A program made the translations under genes and the position numbers. The notes under the pieces were generated by a model. The model saw nothing but the letters and a program-made list of their open reading frames with translations, did no database searches and had not been told where the DNA came from. A stretch of DNA of 64,000 bases, taken from the NCBI GenBank assembly GCA_903932865.1, contig CAIZHQ010000016.1:1-64000 (forward strand), given 5' to 3'. This stretch comes from an uncultured Burkholderiales bacterium (GTDB taxonomy: Bacteria > Pseudomonadota > Gammaproteobacteria > Burkholderiales > Burkholderiaceae_C). Below are positions 25,477 through 34,784 of the stretch, one piece after another. The stretch's first letter is position 1; the number at the start of each line of letters is the position of its first letter.

Positions 25477-25490
25477 GCACCCCGGGGTGC
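25477..25490. repeat. GC-rich palindrome upstream of dsbA (REP-like)
   Basis: GCACCCCGGGGTGC is a perfect 14-nt palindrome in the 45-nt gap between the SPOR gene and dsbA. The flanks (TGTAG before, GAAG after) echo the element at 18449-18474. It may be a REP-like repeat or a weak attenuator hairpin before dsbA. Confidence 0.35.
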
Positions 25491-25502
25491 GAAGTGGGTG
25501 GT

Positions 25503-26144
25503 TCAGCGTTGCATGCGAACCAAGGTGTTGTCGATGCCATGGCTTTCAAGCTGTGCGCGAACGCGCTCAGCGACACTTTTGTCACTGAATGGACCTAAGC
25601 GTACGCGGTAAACCACGCGTCCGGCTTGATCCCGCTCAGAAACCTTGGCGTCAAGTCCCAATAGCGCGAGCTTGGCTTTTTGGGCATCCGCGTCAGCGCC
25701 CGTGCGGTATGCGCCGACCTGCACCACATAGTCAAACGGGTCGCTGGCATCGGCGGGGGCTGTGGGCGTGGCAGGCGTGTTCAGTCCCGATTTGGCTTTG
25801 GCCAAATCGCCCAATGGGTCGGCCGTCACGGCGGGCCGGGGGGCAGCAGGTGCTTTGTCGTTGGTTTTGTCTGCAGTTGGGGAGGGCGTTCCCGCTGAAC
25901 TGGCATCGGGTGGCGCAGGAGGTTCGGCGGGAGCCTTGGGTTGCAAAACGCTGTTGGGGTTCCAGTCCTTGTTCTTTTCGCTTTCTTGCACATCTTGGGC
26001 GGTCGAGCGGGGCTGGTTCTTATTGGAAAAAGGCGTGGGCACCTTGGTCACATAAACGGCTACGGCCAAGGCCACACCCAAGCCCAGCACCAGGCCAATG
26101 ATGAAGCCCAGAAAAGTACCGCCACGTTGGCTGTGGATGTTCAT
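25503..26144 (-). CDS. SPOR-domain protein (FtsN-like)
   Basis: 213 aa from ATG 26144; a GTG at 26159 overlapping the argS stop would add five residues. Single N-terminal membrane segment (about residues 10-32, GFIIGLVLGLGVALAVAVYV), a Pro/Ala-rich linker of about 100 residues, and a C-terminal SPOR domain (YVVQVGAYRTGADADAQKAKLALLG...). SPOR domains bind denuded peptidoglycan at the division septum. The protein is the argS-linked cell-division SPOR protein typical of betaproteobacteria. It probably supports septal peptidoglycan synthesis. Confidence 0.88.
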   Translation of the reverse strand: MNIHSQRGGTFLGFIIGLVLGLGVALAVAVYVTKVPTPFSNKNQPRSTAQDVQESEKNKDWNPNSVLQPKAPAEPPAPPDASSAGTPSPTADKTNDKAPAAPRPAVTADPLGDLAKAKSGLNTPATPTAPADASDPFDYVVQVGAYRTGADADAQKAKLALLGLDAKVSERDQAGRVVYRVRLGPFSDKSVAERVRAQLESHGIDNTLVRMQR

Positions 26145-26155
26145 GACAGATCCGT

Positions 26156-27829
26156 TCACATTTTTTGCGGGGCCGATACGCCCAGCACTTTGAGGCCGTT
26201 GCGCAGCACCTGTGCGGTGGCCGCGACCAGAGCCAGACGCGCTTGTTTGACCGTTTCGTCGTCGACCAGAATGCGCTCGGCGTCATAGTAGCTGTGGTAC
26301 TGCGAGGCCAGGTCGCGCAGGTAAAAGGTCACATCGTGCGGCGCGAAGTCGGTGGCGGCCGATGTCAGCATCTCGGGGTATTTGGCCAGGGCCAGCATCA
26401 GCGCTTGGGCCTGTGGGCTTTGCAGGGCGCTCAACTCGGCGTGCATCAGACTGGCGGTGTCACCTCCCCACGCGTTCAGCACGGAGCAAATGCGTGCGTG
26501 CGCGTACTGCACGTAATAGACCGGATTGTCGTTGTTTTGTGCCAGCGCCAGGTCAATGTCAAAGATGTATTCGGTATCTGGCTTGCGAGACAGCAGGAAA
26601 AACCGCACCGCATCCTTGCTGGTCCATTCGATCAGGTCGCGCAGCGTGACGTAGCTGCCCGCCCTCTTGGAGATCTTGACCTCTTCGCCGCCGCGCATCA
26701 CGCGCACCATGGTGTGCAGCACGTAGTCGGGATAGCCCTTTGGAATGCCGACATTGGCCGCTTGCAAACCTGCGCGCACGCGGGCAATCGTACCGTGGTG
26801 GTCGGTGCCCTGGATGTTCACCACGCGCGTGAAGCCGCGCTCCCACTTGGCGATGTGGTACGCCACATCAGGCACAAAGTAAGTGTAGGTGCCGTCGCCC
26901 TTGCGCATGACTCGGTCTTTGTCGTCGCCGTAGTCGGTCGACTTGAGCCACAGTGCACCATCGAGTTCGTAGGTCTTGCCTGCATCGTTGAGCTTTTGCA
27001 CGGCGGCATCGACCTTACCGCTGGTGTACAGGCTCGACTCCAGGTAATAGTTGTCAAACTTGACGTCAAAGGCCTTCAAGTCCAGGTCCTGCTCGTGGCG
27101 CAGGTAAGCCACGGCAAACTGGCGCATGCCGTCCAGGTCATTCAGATCGCCGCTACCGGTGAACGCGCGGTCATCAGACTTAACGGTTTTCTTTGCCAGA
27201 AAGTCGTTCGCGATGTCCTGGATGTAGTCGCCGTTGTAGGCGGCCTCGGGCCACTCGGCATCGCCTGGCTTGAAGCCCTTGGCACGCAGTTGGGTGGAGT
27301 TGGCCAAAGTGCCGATCTGCACACCGGCGTCGTTGTAATAAAACTCGCGGTAAACCTGCTGCCCTTGCGTGGCGAGCAGGTTGCAGATGGCGTCGCCTAA
27401 TGCCGCTTGGCGGCCGTGGCCCACATGCAAGGGGCCAGTGGGGTTGGCCGACACGAACTCGACCAGGACTTTGTTCGGCTGTGCGGCTTGTTCGCCAAAG
27501 CATTCGGCCGCTTGCAGCACTTCGTGCACCACGGCCTGTTTGGCCGCGTCTTTGAGGCGGATGTTGATGAAGCCCGGCCCGGCGATCTCAATGGCGTCTA
27601 CCCAGCGCTCGAAAGCGGGGGTGGCCAGCAAGCCGCTGCGCAGGGTTTCGGACAGCTGCCGGGGGTTTTGCTTGAGGGCTTTGGCCAGCTGCATGGCGGC
27701 GGTGCAGGCCAGGTCGCCATGGGCGGCCACTTTGGGGGATTCGAAGGCCGCTCGCGCACCCGCGCCGGACTGGAGTTTTTCAAGCTCAGCAGCCAGGGCC
27801 GTGAGCAAATGTTGTTTGGCAGAAAGCAT
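26156..27829 (-). CDS. argS: Arginyl-tRNA synthetase
   Basis: 557 aa from ATG 27829. N-terminal Arg-specific domain, the class I HIGH motif in [19 protein letters not shown]-like [12 protein letters not shown], and a C-terminal anticodon-binding DALR domain ending in RNGLKVLG. It charges tRNA-Arg. An ATG 12 codons upstream (27865) is in frame but the family start favours MLSAKQHLL. First gene of the argS-SPOR-dsbA unit. Confidence 0.96.
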   Translation of the reverse strand: MLSAKQHLLTALAAELEKLQSGAGARAAFESPKVAAHGDLACTAAMQLAKALKQNPRQLSETLRSGLLATPAFERWVDAIEIAGPGFINIRLKDAAKQAVVHEVLQAAECFGEQAAQPNKVLVEFVSANPTGPLHVGHGRQAALGDAICNLLATQGQQVYREFYYNDAGVQIGTLANSTQLRAKGFKPGDAEWPEAAYNGDYIQDIANDFLAKKTVKSDDRAFTGSGDLNDLDGMRQFAVAYLRHEQDLDLKAFDVKFDNYYLESSLYTSGKVDAAVQKLNDAGKTYELDGALWLKSTDYGDDKDRVMRKGDGTYTYFVPDVAYHIAKWERGFTRVVNIQGTDHHGTIARVRAGLQAANVGIPKGYPDYVLHTMVRVMRGGEEVKISKRAGSYVTLRDLIEWTSKDAVRFFLLSRKPDTEYIFDIDLALAQNNDNPVYYVQYAHARICSVLNAWGGDTASLMHAELSALQSPQAQALMLALAKYPEMLTSAATDFAPHDVTFYLRDLASQYHSYYDAERILVDDETVKQARLALVAATAQVLRNGLKVLGVSAPQKM

Positions 27830-27909
27830 AGGGGATGATTTTACGGGGCTGGGGCACGTCAGCACTGCTGGTCAGACGTCATGGGCGGTTTTATGTGCCG
27901 TTATTACAG

Positions 27910-27940
27910 TTCGTCACAAGTACTGTCGCTCACTGGTCAC
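27910..27940 (+). promoter_or_regulatory. Candidate Pho-box-like repeats upstream of the PsiF gene
   Basis: Three roughly 11-12 bp-spaced repeats are visible: TCGTCAC (27911), CTGTCGC (27923) and TGGTCAC (27934). The last two resemble the PhoB consensus CTGTCA-N5-CTGTCA at 11 of 18 positions. The downstream gene family is named for phosphate-starvation induction, so PhoB control is plausible but the match is imperfect. Confidence 0.3.
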
Positions 27941-28017
27941 TTTGGCGCGTTAATCTGTGAACTGCACAAATCTGTGTGGTGTTTTTTGTTCTTGGATCAT
28001 TTAAAGGGAGTTCACTC

Positions 28018-28356
28018 ATGCGACATACTTTTTCTATCGCCGCTTTGGGTTTTGCCTTGGTTTCTGGCATGGCGTTCGCTGCCGACCCGGTCAAGCCGGC
28101 GGTTGCTGCCACCTCAACTGTGCCAGCCGCATCCGCCCCTGCAGCCGATAAAACACCTCAGCAAAGCAAAATGGCCACCTGCAACAAAGAGGCTGAAGGC
28201 AAAAAGGGCGATGAGCGCAAAGCCTTTATGAAAGATTGCCTGAGTGCCGACAAACAGGAAAAGCAGCAAAACAAAATGAAGACCTGCAACGCCCAAGCTG
28301 CTGGTAAAAAAGGCGACGAACGCAAGGCCTTCATGTCGGAGTGTTTGAAGAAATAA
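28018..28356 (+). CDS. PsiF-repeat periplasmic protein
   Basis: 112 aa from ATG 28018 with an AGGGAG ribosome binding site. Signal peptide cleaved after AFA (about residue 21), then two PsiF repeats, each with the pattern CN.EA.GKKGDERKAFM..CL (MATCNKEAEGKKGDERKAFM and MKTCNAQAAGKKGDERKAFM). Small secreted protein of unknown biochemical role; the family was named from a phosphate-starvation-inducible gene of E. coli. Monocistronic, followed by a strong terminator. Confidence 0.9.
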   Translation: MRHTFSIAALGFALVSGMAFAADPVKPAVAATSTVPAASAPAADKTPQQSKMATCNKEAEGKKGDERKAFMKDCLSADKQEKQQNKMKTCNAQAAGKKGDERKAFMSECLKK

Positions 28357-28382
28357 AAACCCCCCAGTGCCTTTCCAGGTGT

Positions 28383-28414
28383 GATGCGCCCGCTCTCGCG
28401 GGCGCATCCGTTTT
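28383..28414 (+). terminator. Rho-independent terminator after the PsiF gene
   Basis: An 11-bp stem GATGCGCCCGC / GCGGGCGCATC around a TCTC loop is followed by CCG and TTTT. Located 26 nt after the stop codon; its T run is short. Confidence 0.8.
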
Positions 28415-28490
28415 GGGGAGGACGATAACGGCGGGCGATGGTGCGGGCCACACGCCTTCAACGCCATGGTCCTAGGCGGCCTCTGTGCCC

Positions 28491-29417
28491 TCAGTCCTTG
28501 GCCACTTGCCAGTAACCTGGCTGTGCGTAGTGGTGTTTGAGGTAATCGATCCACAGCCGCACGCGCAGCGGCAAGTGCTTGCGCTGCGGAAACACCACGT
28601 AAATACCGTTGGGCGGTGCGGCAAAGTCTTCCAGTACGGCCACCAACTGGCCCGAGCGGATTTCGCTTTCCACTTCCCAGGTGCTTCGCCAGGCGATGCC
28701 GTAACCGGCCAGACACCAGCCGTGCAGCACCTGTCCGTCCGAGCAGTCGAGCGGCCCACCTGGGCGTAAGTGCACCACATCGTGCCCGCCGTCCATTGGG
28801 TTGCGAAAAGCCCAGCCCCGGGTTTGCGAGGCATCGCTCGACAAGGTCAAGCAATCGTGTTGCAGCAAGTCCGAGGGCTGCGCGGGCGTGCCACGCCGGC
28901 TCAAATAGGCTGGGGTCGCCACGCAAAGGCGGCGGTTGTCGGCCATGCGCACGCTGACCAGCGAGCTGTCGGGCAGGTCGCCCACGCGCACCGCGCAGTC
29001 AAAACCCTCGGCTGCCAGGTCCACCACGCGGTCGCTCAGGTTCAGCGATATGGACACATCGGGGTGCAGTTCGCGAAAGCGCGGCACCAAAGGGGCTACA
29101 TGGCGACGCCCGAATCCGGCCGGGGCGGTGATGCGCAAATGCCCGCTGGCTTTGACGCCGCCAGCTGACACACTGGCTTCTGCGTTGGCCACGTCCGAGA
29201 GCAAGCGCTGACAATCCTCCAAAAAAGCGCTGCCTTCATGGGTCAAGGTGATGCGCCGCGTGGTCCGCACCAGCAGCTTCACACCCAGGTTTTCTTCCAG
29301 AGCATCCAGCCTGCGGCCGATGATGGCCGGGGCCACGCCTTCTGACCGTGCCGCAGCAGTCAGGCTGCCCTTGCTGGCAACCGCGACAAAGGTTTCGAAG
29401 GCTTTGAGCTTGTCCAT
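28491..29417 (-). CDS. LysR-family transcriptional regulator
   Basis: 308 aa from ATG 29417 (MDKLKAFETFVAVASKGSLTAAAR). HTH with VAPAIIGRRLDALEENLG, followed by RTTRRITLTHEGSAFL and an effector domain with RITAPAGFGRRHVAPLVP. This resembles the CrgA/DmlR-type branch of LysR. The neighbour upstream in the same direction is an HMG-CoA lyase family gene, 73 bp away, which may share its transcript. No divergent target is evident. Effector unknown. Confidence 0.88.
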   Translation of the reverse strand: MDKLKAFETFVAVASKGSLTAAARSEGVAPAIIGRRLDALEENLGVKLLVRTTRRITLTHEGSAFLEDCQRLLSDVANAEASVSAGGVKASGHLRITAPAGFGRRHVAPLVPRFRELHPDVSISLNLSDRVVDLAAEGFDCAVRVGDLPDSSLVSVRMADNRRLCVATPAYLSRRGTPAQPSDLLQHDCLTLSSDASQTRGWAFRNPMDGGHDVVHLRPGGPLDCSDGQVLHGWCLAGYGIAWRSTWEVESEIRSGQLVAVLEDFAAPPNGIYVVFPQRKHLPLRVRLWIDYLKHHYAQPGYWQVAKD

Positions 29418-29490
29418 GATGGTTTCATTATGACGGTTCAAGGTTGCAATGCCGGCAGCTTGACGGTTGATTGATGCGCGAAAAGTGTGC

Positions 29491-30420
29491 TCAAAGACCG
29501 TGCCAACCTTTGGGCAATCCGGCCTCGGGTGTCATGCCATACAGCGGCTCGCCGGGCAGCCCGGTTCGGAGCGGCTCGCGTGCGGCCATGAGCCGAGTCA
29601 GATCGATACCGGTGTTCAAGCCCATGGCTTCGAACATGAACACCAGATCCTCGGTCACCACATTGCCCGAAGCACCCGGCGCATAAGGGCAACCACCCAA
29701 ACCGCCGAGAGAGCTGTCGAAGGTGCGCACGCCTGCCTCGTAGGCGGCCAAGCAGTTGGCCAGGCCCAGACCTCGGGTGTTGTGCATGTGGGCCGCGCCC
29801 GTTAAGGCGCCCACTTCGCTGAACAGCGCCTTGAACAAGCGCGAGACCTGAGCCGGGTTGCCCATGCCGGTGGTGTCAGACAGGCCGATTTCGTCGACCC
29901 CCGCTTGGGCCAGCAAATGGGCCAGGCGCAGCACATCGTCCTCGGGCACCAAGCCCTGCAAAGTGCAGCCAAAGGCGGTGGACATGCCGACCTCGACCGA
30001 CACGCCGGGCGCGATTTCGTCACGCAGGCGCAAGACGGCCCGTACTTCGTCGACCATGGCTTGCGGCGTTTTGCGTACATTGGCCATGGAATGCGCGGGG
30101 CTGGCCGATACAGGCAGGGTGAGCTTTTGAGCGCCAGCAGCCATAGCGGCCTGCGCGCCGCGCAAGTTGGGCACCAGCGCCATGATGCGCACGCCGCTGT
30201 GGCGCAACGCATGCTGCACCACTTGCGCGGCGTCGGCCATTTGCGGCAAATGTTGGGCGGGCACAAAGGAAGCGACTTCGATTTCCCGCAGACCGGCTGC
30301 GGCCAACGCGTCGATCCAGCGCAGTTTGTCGGGGGTGGGCATGGTGGTTTTGACCGACTGGAGGCCATCGCGCGGGCCGACTTCGCTGATCAGAATCTCC
30401 GGGGTGTGGGGGCATGTCAT
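29491..30420 (-). CDS. Hydroxymethylglutaryl-CoA lyase family protein
   Basis: 309 aa TIM-barrel of the DRE-metallolyase family. EVGPRDGLQ near residue 14 carries the catalytic Arg-Asp, VEVGMSTAFGCT and MHNTRGLG (metal-binding His region) follow, and the C-terminal loop GGLGGCPYAPGASGN holds the HMGL catalytic Cys. It probably cleaves 3-hydroxy-3-methylglutaryl-CoA to acetyl-CoA and acetoacetate (leucine breakdown), or a related 3-hydroxyacyl-CoA. No leucine-degradation genes are adjacent. Divergent from malate synthase. Confidence 0.87.
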   Translation of the reverse strand: MTCPHTPEILISEVGPRDGLQSVKTTMPTPDKLRWIDALAAAGLREIEVASFVPAQHLPQMADAAQVVQHALRHSGVRIMALVPNLRGAQAAMAAGAQKLTLPVSASPAHSMANVRKTPQAMVDEVRAVLRLRDEIAPGVSVEVGMSTAFGCTLQGLVPEDDVLRLAHLLAQAGVDEIGLSDTTGMGNPAQVSRLFKALFSEVGALTGAAHMHNTRGLGLANCLAAYEAGVRTFDSSLGGLGGCPYAPGASGNVVTEDLVFMFEAMGLNTGIDLTRLMAAREPLRTGLPGEPLYGMTPEAGLPKGWHGL

Positions 30421-30539
30421 GCCTGAATTAAACCGCAGCGCACTTGCGTCTGTCGCTTGTGTGGCCTCGAGCAGTGGTATGGGCCGCCGGGTGCGCCCCC
30501 CAAATTCCTGGCTTGCATTTGTGCTTAAAAGTCATGGGT

Positions 30540-30627
30540 CTATGAAGATCCGCCGGGTTTATCGGCGTCTAAATTTAGAATAGAGTCTTTGATGTTCACA
30601 GGCCGCATCGCATCTTCATAGCTATGA
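30540..30627. promoter_or_regulatory. Inverted repeats flanking the candidate glcB promoter
   Basis: CTATGAAGAT (30540-30549) and ATCTTCATAG (30612-30621) are perfect 10-bp inverted copies 62 nt apart. The second overlaps TCATAGCTATGA (30616-30627), itself a perfect 12-nt palindrome. A TAGAAT -10-like box (30576-30581) lies between. This could be a two-site operator or a leader RNA hairpin for malate synthase. The regulator is unknown. Confidence 0.4.
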
Positions 30628-30670
30628 GCGCAGGCCAACCCCCATTTTAGACTTGACCCCAGAGGTTTTC

Positions 30671-32902
30671 ATGACTGCACGCACCACGATCCACAACCTG
30701 CAAGTGGCCAACCCCTTGCTGAATTTCATCAACGACCAAATGCTGCCCGCCACAGGCGTGGACTCGGCCAAGTTCTGGCAAGGCTTCAACGACATCGTGG
30801 CCGACCTGGCCCCGAAAAACATCGCCTTGCTGGCCGAGCGTGACCGCATTCAGACCGCCATGGACCAGTGGCACACCGCCAACCCCGGCCCGGTCGCGGA
30901 AGGCAAGGCCATGAAGGCCTACCGCAAATACCTCGCGCAAATTGGCTATTTGGTGCCCGAGCCCAAAAAGGCCCAAGCCACCACCGCCAACGTCGACGCC
31001 GAGTTGGCCAAGCTGGCGGGCCCACAACTGGTCGTGCCAATCTTGAACGCCCGTTACGCCCTGAACGCCGCCAACGCCCGTTGGGGCTCTTTGTACGACG
31101 CGCTGTACGGCACAGATGCCATTTCTGAGGCCGACGGTTGCGAAAAAGGCAGCGGCTACAACCCCAAGCGTGGCGCCAAAGTCATCAATTACTGCCGCAA
31201 CGTGCTCGACCGCTGCGCGCCCCTGAAGACCGGTTCGCACGTGGGCAGCAAGGGCTACGCCGTGAAAGCGGGCAAGCTGGTCGTGACCCTGGCCAACGGC
31301 AAGAGCACCACGCTGCAGGACGCCAAGCAGTTCGTGGGTTACACAGGCGATGCCAAGGTCCCCGCCTCCGTGCTGTTCGTGCACAACGGCATCCACCTCG
31401 ACCTGCAAATCAACAAGACCACGCCGATTGGCAAGACCGACCCGGCTGGCGTGTCTGACCTGATCGCTGAAAGCGCTTTGTCCACCATCCTTGACTTGGA
31501 AGACTCGGTCGCCGCGGTGGACGCCGACGACAAAGTGCTGGCCTATGCCAACTGGCTGGGCATCTTGCAAGGCACCCTGAGCGAAGAAGTGCACAAGGGC
31601 GGCAAGACGTTCACCCGCACCATGAACGGTGACCGGGAATACACCAAACCCGCGGGCAAAGGCACCGTCAAGTTGCACGGCCGCTCGCTCATGTTTGTGC
31701 GCAACGTCGGTCACCTGATGACCAATCCCGCCATCCTCTACAAAGCCGCCGACGGCAGCACGAATGAGATCCCCGAAGGCATCCTGGACGCCATGATCAC
31801 CGTGACCTGCGCCTTGGTGGACTTGCAGAAAAAGTCTTCGCACCCCCTGCGCAACAGCCGCACCGGCAGCGTCTACATCGTTAAGCCCAAAATGCACGGC
31901 CCTGCAGAGGTCGCGTTCGCCGACGAGCTGTTTGGCCGTGTCGAAAAAGTCATCGGCATGAAGCCTTCCACCGTCAAGCTGGGCATCATGGACGAAGAGC
32001 GCCGCACCAGTGCCAACCTCAAGGCCTGTATTGCCGCCGCCAAGAGCCGCGTGGCCTTCATCAACACCGGTTTTCTGGACCGCACCGGCGACGAGATGCA
32101 CACCTGCATGCTGGCCGGCCCTGTCATGCGCAAGGGCGACATCAAGAACAGCACCTGGTTGGGTGCGTATGAGAAGAACAACGTCAACGTGGGCCTGGCC
32201 TGCGGCCTGCGCGGTCGTGCCCAGATCGGCAAAGGCATGTGGGCCATGCCCGACCTGATGGCCGATATGCTCAAGGCCAAAATTGGCCACCCCATGGCCG
32301 GTGCCAACACCGCCTGGGTGCCCAGCCCCACCGCCGCCACGCTGCACGCCATGCACTACCACCAGGTGGACGTGCCTGCGCTGCAAAAGCAGATGGAAAA
32401 AGCCGTGGCCAAGCAAGACGCCAAAACCTTACGCGAAACCACCCTCAACGCCTTGCTGCAGTTCCCTGTGGTGGCCAAAGATGCGGCCAACTGGTCGGCC
32501 GAAGACAAGCAAAAAGAACTCGACAACAACGCCCAGGGCATCTTGGGATATGTGGTGCGCTGGGTTGACCAAGGCGTGGGCTGCTCCAAGGTGCCCGACA
32601 TCAACGGCGTGGGCCTGATGGAAGACCGCGCCACCTTGCGCATCAGCAGCCAGCACATGGCCAACTGGATGCAGCACGGCGTGGTGACCGAAAAGCAAGT
32701 CAAGCAAACCATGGAGCGCATGGCCGCTGTGGTGGATGCACAAAACGCGGGTGACGCGGCCTACCAGCCCATGGCCGGTAACTTTGCCAAGTCGGCCGCC
32801 TACAAAGCCGCTTGCGACCTGGTCTTCAAAGGCAAAGCGCAACCCAGCGGCTACACCGAGCCCTTGCTGCACGCCTGGCGGTTGAAGGTCAAGGCGGCCT
32901 GA
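30671..32902 (+). CDS. glcB: Malate synthase G
   Basis: 743 aa, slightly longer than the usual ~720-aa G isoform. It condenses glyoxylate and acetyl-CoA to malate. Family segments include [53 protein letters not shown] and the C-terminal [19 protein letters not shown] 30671 follows AGAGG. Monocistronic with its own terminator. It would absorb glyoxylate and acetyl-CoA from the CoA-dependent catabolic pathways in this window. Confidence 0.96.
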   Translation: MTARTTIHNLQVANPLLNFINDQMLPATGVDSAKFWQGFNDIVADLAPKNIALLAERDRIQTAMDQWHTANPGPVAEGKAMKAYRKYLAQIGYLVPEPKKAQATTANVDAELAKLAGPQLVVPILNARYALNAANARWGSLYDALYGTDAISEADGCEKGSGYNPKRGAKVINYCRNVLDRCAPLKTGSHVGSKGYAVKAGKLVVTLANGKSTTLQDAKQFVGYTGDAKVPASVLFVHNGIHLDLQINKTTPIGKTDPAGVSDLIAESALSTILDLEDSVAAVDADDKVLAYANWLGILQGTLSEEVHKGGKTFTRTMNGDREYTKPAGKGTVKLHGRSLMFVRNVGHLMTNPAILYKAADGSTNEIPEGILDAMITVTCALVDLQKKSSHPLRNSRTGSVYIVKPKMHGPAEVAFADELFGRVEKVIGMKPSTVKLGIMDEERRTSANLKACIAAAKSRVAFINTGFLDRTGDEMHTCMLAGPVMRKGDIKNSTWLGAYEKNNVNVGLACGLRGRAQIGKGMWAMPDLMADMLKAKIGHPMAGANTAWVPSPTAATLHAMHYHQVDVPALQKQMEKAVAKQDAKTLRETTLNALLQFPVVAKDAANWSAEDKQKELDNNAQGILGYVVRWVDQGVGCSKVPDINGVGLMEDRATLRISSQHMANWMQHGVVTEKQVKQTMERMAAVVDAQNAGDAAYQPMAGNFAKSAAYKAACDLVFKGKAQPSGYTEPLLHAWRLKVKAA

Positions 32903-32934
32903 AAGCGCTGGGGTCCAAAGCGGTCGACCTTTTA

Positions 32935-32960
32935 AAAACGGCTCCTTCGGGAGCCGTTTT
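32935..32960 (+). terminator. Rho-independent terminator after glcB
   Basis: An 11-bp perfect stem AAAACGGCTCC / GGAGCCGTTTT closes a TTCG tetraloop. A textbook terminator 33 nt after the malate synthase stop; the A-rich start makes it work on both strands. Confidence 0.92.
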
Positions 32961-33021
32961 GTTGTGTGTCATGTGCTGCCGTGTCGGGCATGCCTGAGAA
33001 TGGGGTTTTGAGGAGTGCGCG

Positions 33022-33249
33022 ATGCGCTGGATTGACCGGATTCCGATGTTGTGGCTGGTGGGCATTGCCGCTTACTTGGCGGGCGCCCCTTTTTCCCCCG
33101 AGCCGCACCTGGTGGAAAAGTGGCGCATGCTGTTCGAGGGCGGTTTGAGCAAGCCCATCGACATTTTTGATTTTATCTTGCACACCTCCGCTTTGGTGGT
33201 GCTCACCATTCGCCTGTGGCGTGACGCGCAGCGCCGCCACCAGGCCTGA
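33022..33249 (+). CDS. Small two-helix membrane protein of unknown function
   Basis: 75 aa, start MRWIDRIPMLWLVGIAAYLAG. Two hydrophobic segments (about residues 7-21 and 50-64) flank a charged middle, and the tail is Arg-rich (RLWRDAQRRHQA). A weak purine-rich site precedes the ATG. It ends 5 bp before the MFS transporter start, so co-expression is likely. I do not recognise a named family; it may be a small partner of the transporter or simply a neighbour. Confidence 0.65.
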   Translation: MRWIDRIPMLWLVGIAAYLAGAPFSPEPHLVEKWRMLFEGGLSKPIDIFDFILHTSALVVLTIRLWRDAQRRHQA

Positions 33250-33254
33250 CCAGA

Positions 33255-34781
33255 ATGGACCTGCCCCAAGGCCCCCAGAGCCTGCAGGCACTGCAAGCGC
33301 GTTATGGTGAGCGGCACCGCTGGCTGTTGCTCTTGTCGGTGATGCTCGGCTCCATGGCGGCGGTGATGTCGTCCACCATCCTGAATGTGGCCATCCCCGA
33401 CATGAGCAATCACTTCACCTTGGGACAAAGCCGCGTTCAGTGGGTCACCTCGGGCTTCATGGTCGCCATGACCGTGTCCATGCTCACCACGCCTTGGTTG
33501 TTGTCGCGCTACGGCTACCGCCGGGTGTATGAGGTATGCATGTGGATGCTGCTGGGCGGTGGCGTGCTGGGCGGCTTGGCCAACGATTTCCCGCTGGTCA
33601 TGGCCGCACGCGTGGCCGAGGGCCTGGCCGCAGGCGTGGTGCAGCCGATTCCCGCGATCATCATCTTGCGCGCCTTTGCCGCTGAAGAACAGGGCCGCGC
33701 CAGTGGATTGTTCGGTGTGGGGGTGGTGCTGGCCCCGGCCATTGGTCCCAGCATTGGCGGTGTGTTGGTCGATGTGTTCGGCTGGCGCTCGATTTTCTTC
33801 ATGGTGGTGCCGCTGGCCATGGTGGCGCTGTGGCTGTCGCGCCGCTACGTGCCGACCTCGGCCCCGGGTGGTGTGCAGGCCGATACCGCCAGCCCGGGCC
33901 TCGACTGGATCGGACTGGCGCTGGCCAGCGCCTCCACCTTGATGCTGCTCAACGGACTGGTGCAGCTGCGAGGCGATGACAACACGGTGGCCTGGGTGCT
34001 GCTGGTGCTGGCAGGCTTGGGCATGGCGGTGTTTGTGGCTTGGCAGCGGCATTTGTTGAAGCCGAGTCAACGCGTGCGCCCTGCATCTTCGGGCCGAAAA
34101 TCCAAGTCCGTGCCCCAGCTGCGGCGTGGCCCACTCATGAACCTGCAGGTGTTTGGCCACCGCCATTTCGCCATGGGGGCGCTGGTGTCGTTCACCTACG
34201 GTATCACGCTGTTTGGCTCCACGTATTTGTTGCCGGTTTACATGCAGATGGGCCTGGGCTTGTCGCCGTCCTTCATTGGCGCGGCCTTGTTGCCAGCCGG
34301 CATCTTGCTGGCCGTGACCATTGCGGCGGTGGGGCGTTTGTCGCACCGCATGCCGCCCGCCCATTGGGTCAGCTGGGGCTTGGCTTTGTTGGCGCTGTCG
34401 TTTGCGCTCATGCCTTTGGTCCAACCGGCGGCGGGTTTGGCCTTGCTCTGGATTTTGGTCATCCTCGGGCGCATGGGTCTGGGCTTCATCTTGCCTTCGC
34501 TCAACCTGGGGGCTTTGCGCGGCTTGCCCAAGGACCTGATCCCACAGGCGTCGAGCGTGATTGGTTTTGTGCGCATGCTGGGCGGCGCTGCAGGCGTGAG
34601 CATTTGCGCCATCGTGCTGGAGTGGCGTTTGGCGGTGTATGCCCTCGCCTCAAGCAACCCGGCCAGCGCCGATTTGCGAGCCTTCAACGAGACCTTTGTG
34701 TTTCTGGCCACCATGACTGCTTTGGCCTTGCTGGCGTCCTGGAAAATGGCCGAGCCTGTAGCCGCAACCGCTAAGGACTGA
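33255..34781 (+). CDS. MFS transporter, DHA2/EmrB-QacA type
   Basis: 508 aa with about 14 membrane helices. The first helix ends in MSSTILNVAIPDMSNHF, the typical DHA2 start, then a motif A-like LLSRYGYRRVYE. Proton-driven drug/H+ antiporters of this type expel hydrophobic or cationic toxins. A cytoplasmic basic loop is seen around SGRKSKSVPQLRRGP in the middle. No membrane fusion protein (EmrA) is adjacent, so it may act alone or with the small protein at 33022. The next gene begins 3 bp downstream. Confidence 0.88.
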   Translation: MDLPQGPQSLQALQARYGERHRWLLLLSVMLGSMAAVMSSTILNVAIPDMSNHFTLGQSRVQWVTSGFMVAMTVSMLTTPWLLSRYGYRRVYEVCMWMLLGGGVLGGLANDFPLVMAARVAEGLAAGVVQPIPAIIILRAFAAEEQGRASGLFGVGVVLAPAIGPSIGGVLVDVFGWRSIFFMVVPLAMVALWLSRRYVPTSAPGGVQADTASPGLDWIGLALASASTLMLLNGLVQLRGDDNTVAWVLLVLAGLGMAVFVAWQRHLLKPSQRVRPASSGRKSKSVPQLRRGPLMNLQVFGHRHFAMGALVSFTYGITLFGSTYLLPVYMQMGLGLSPSFIGAALLPAGILLAVTIAAVGRLSHRMPPAHWVSWGLALLALSFALMPLVQPAAGLALLWILVILGRMGLGFILPSLNLGALRGLPKDLIPQASSVIGFVRMLGGAAGVSICAIVLEWRLAVYALASSNPASADLRAFNETFVFLATMTALALLASWKMAEPVAATAKD

Positions 34782-34784
34782 ACC

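Noticed and set aside
30647..32416. 589-codon minus-strand frame opposite malate synthase G
   Set aside because: Shadow of glcB; high GC at third positions keeps the complementary frame open.
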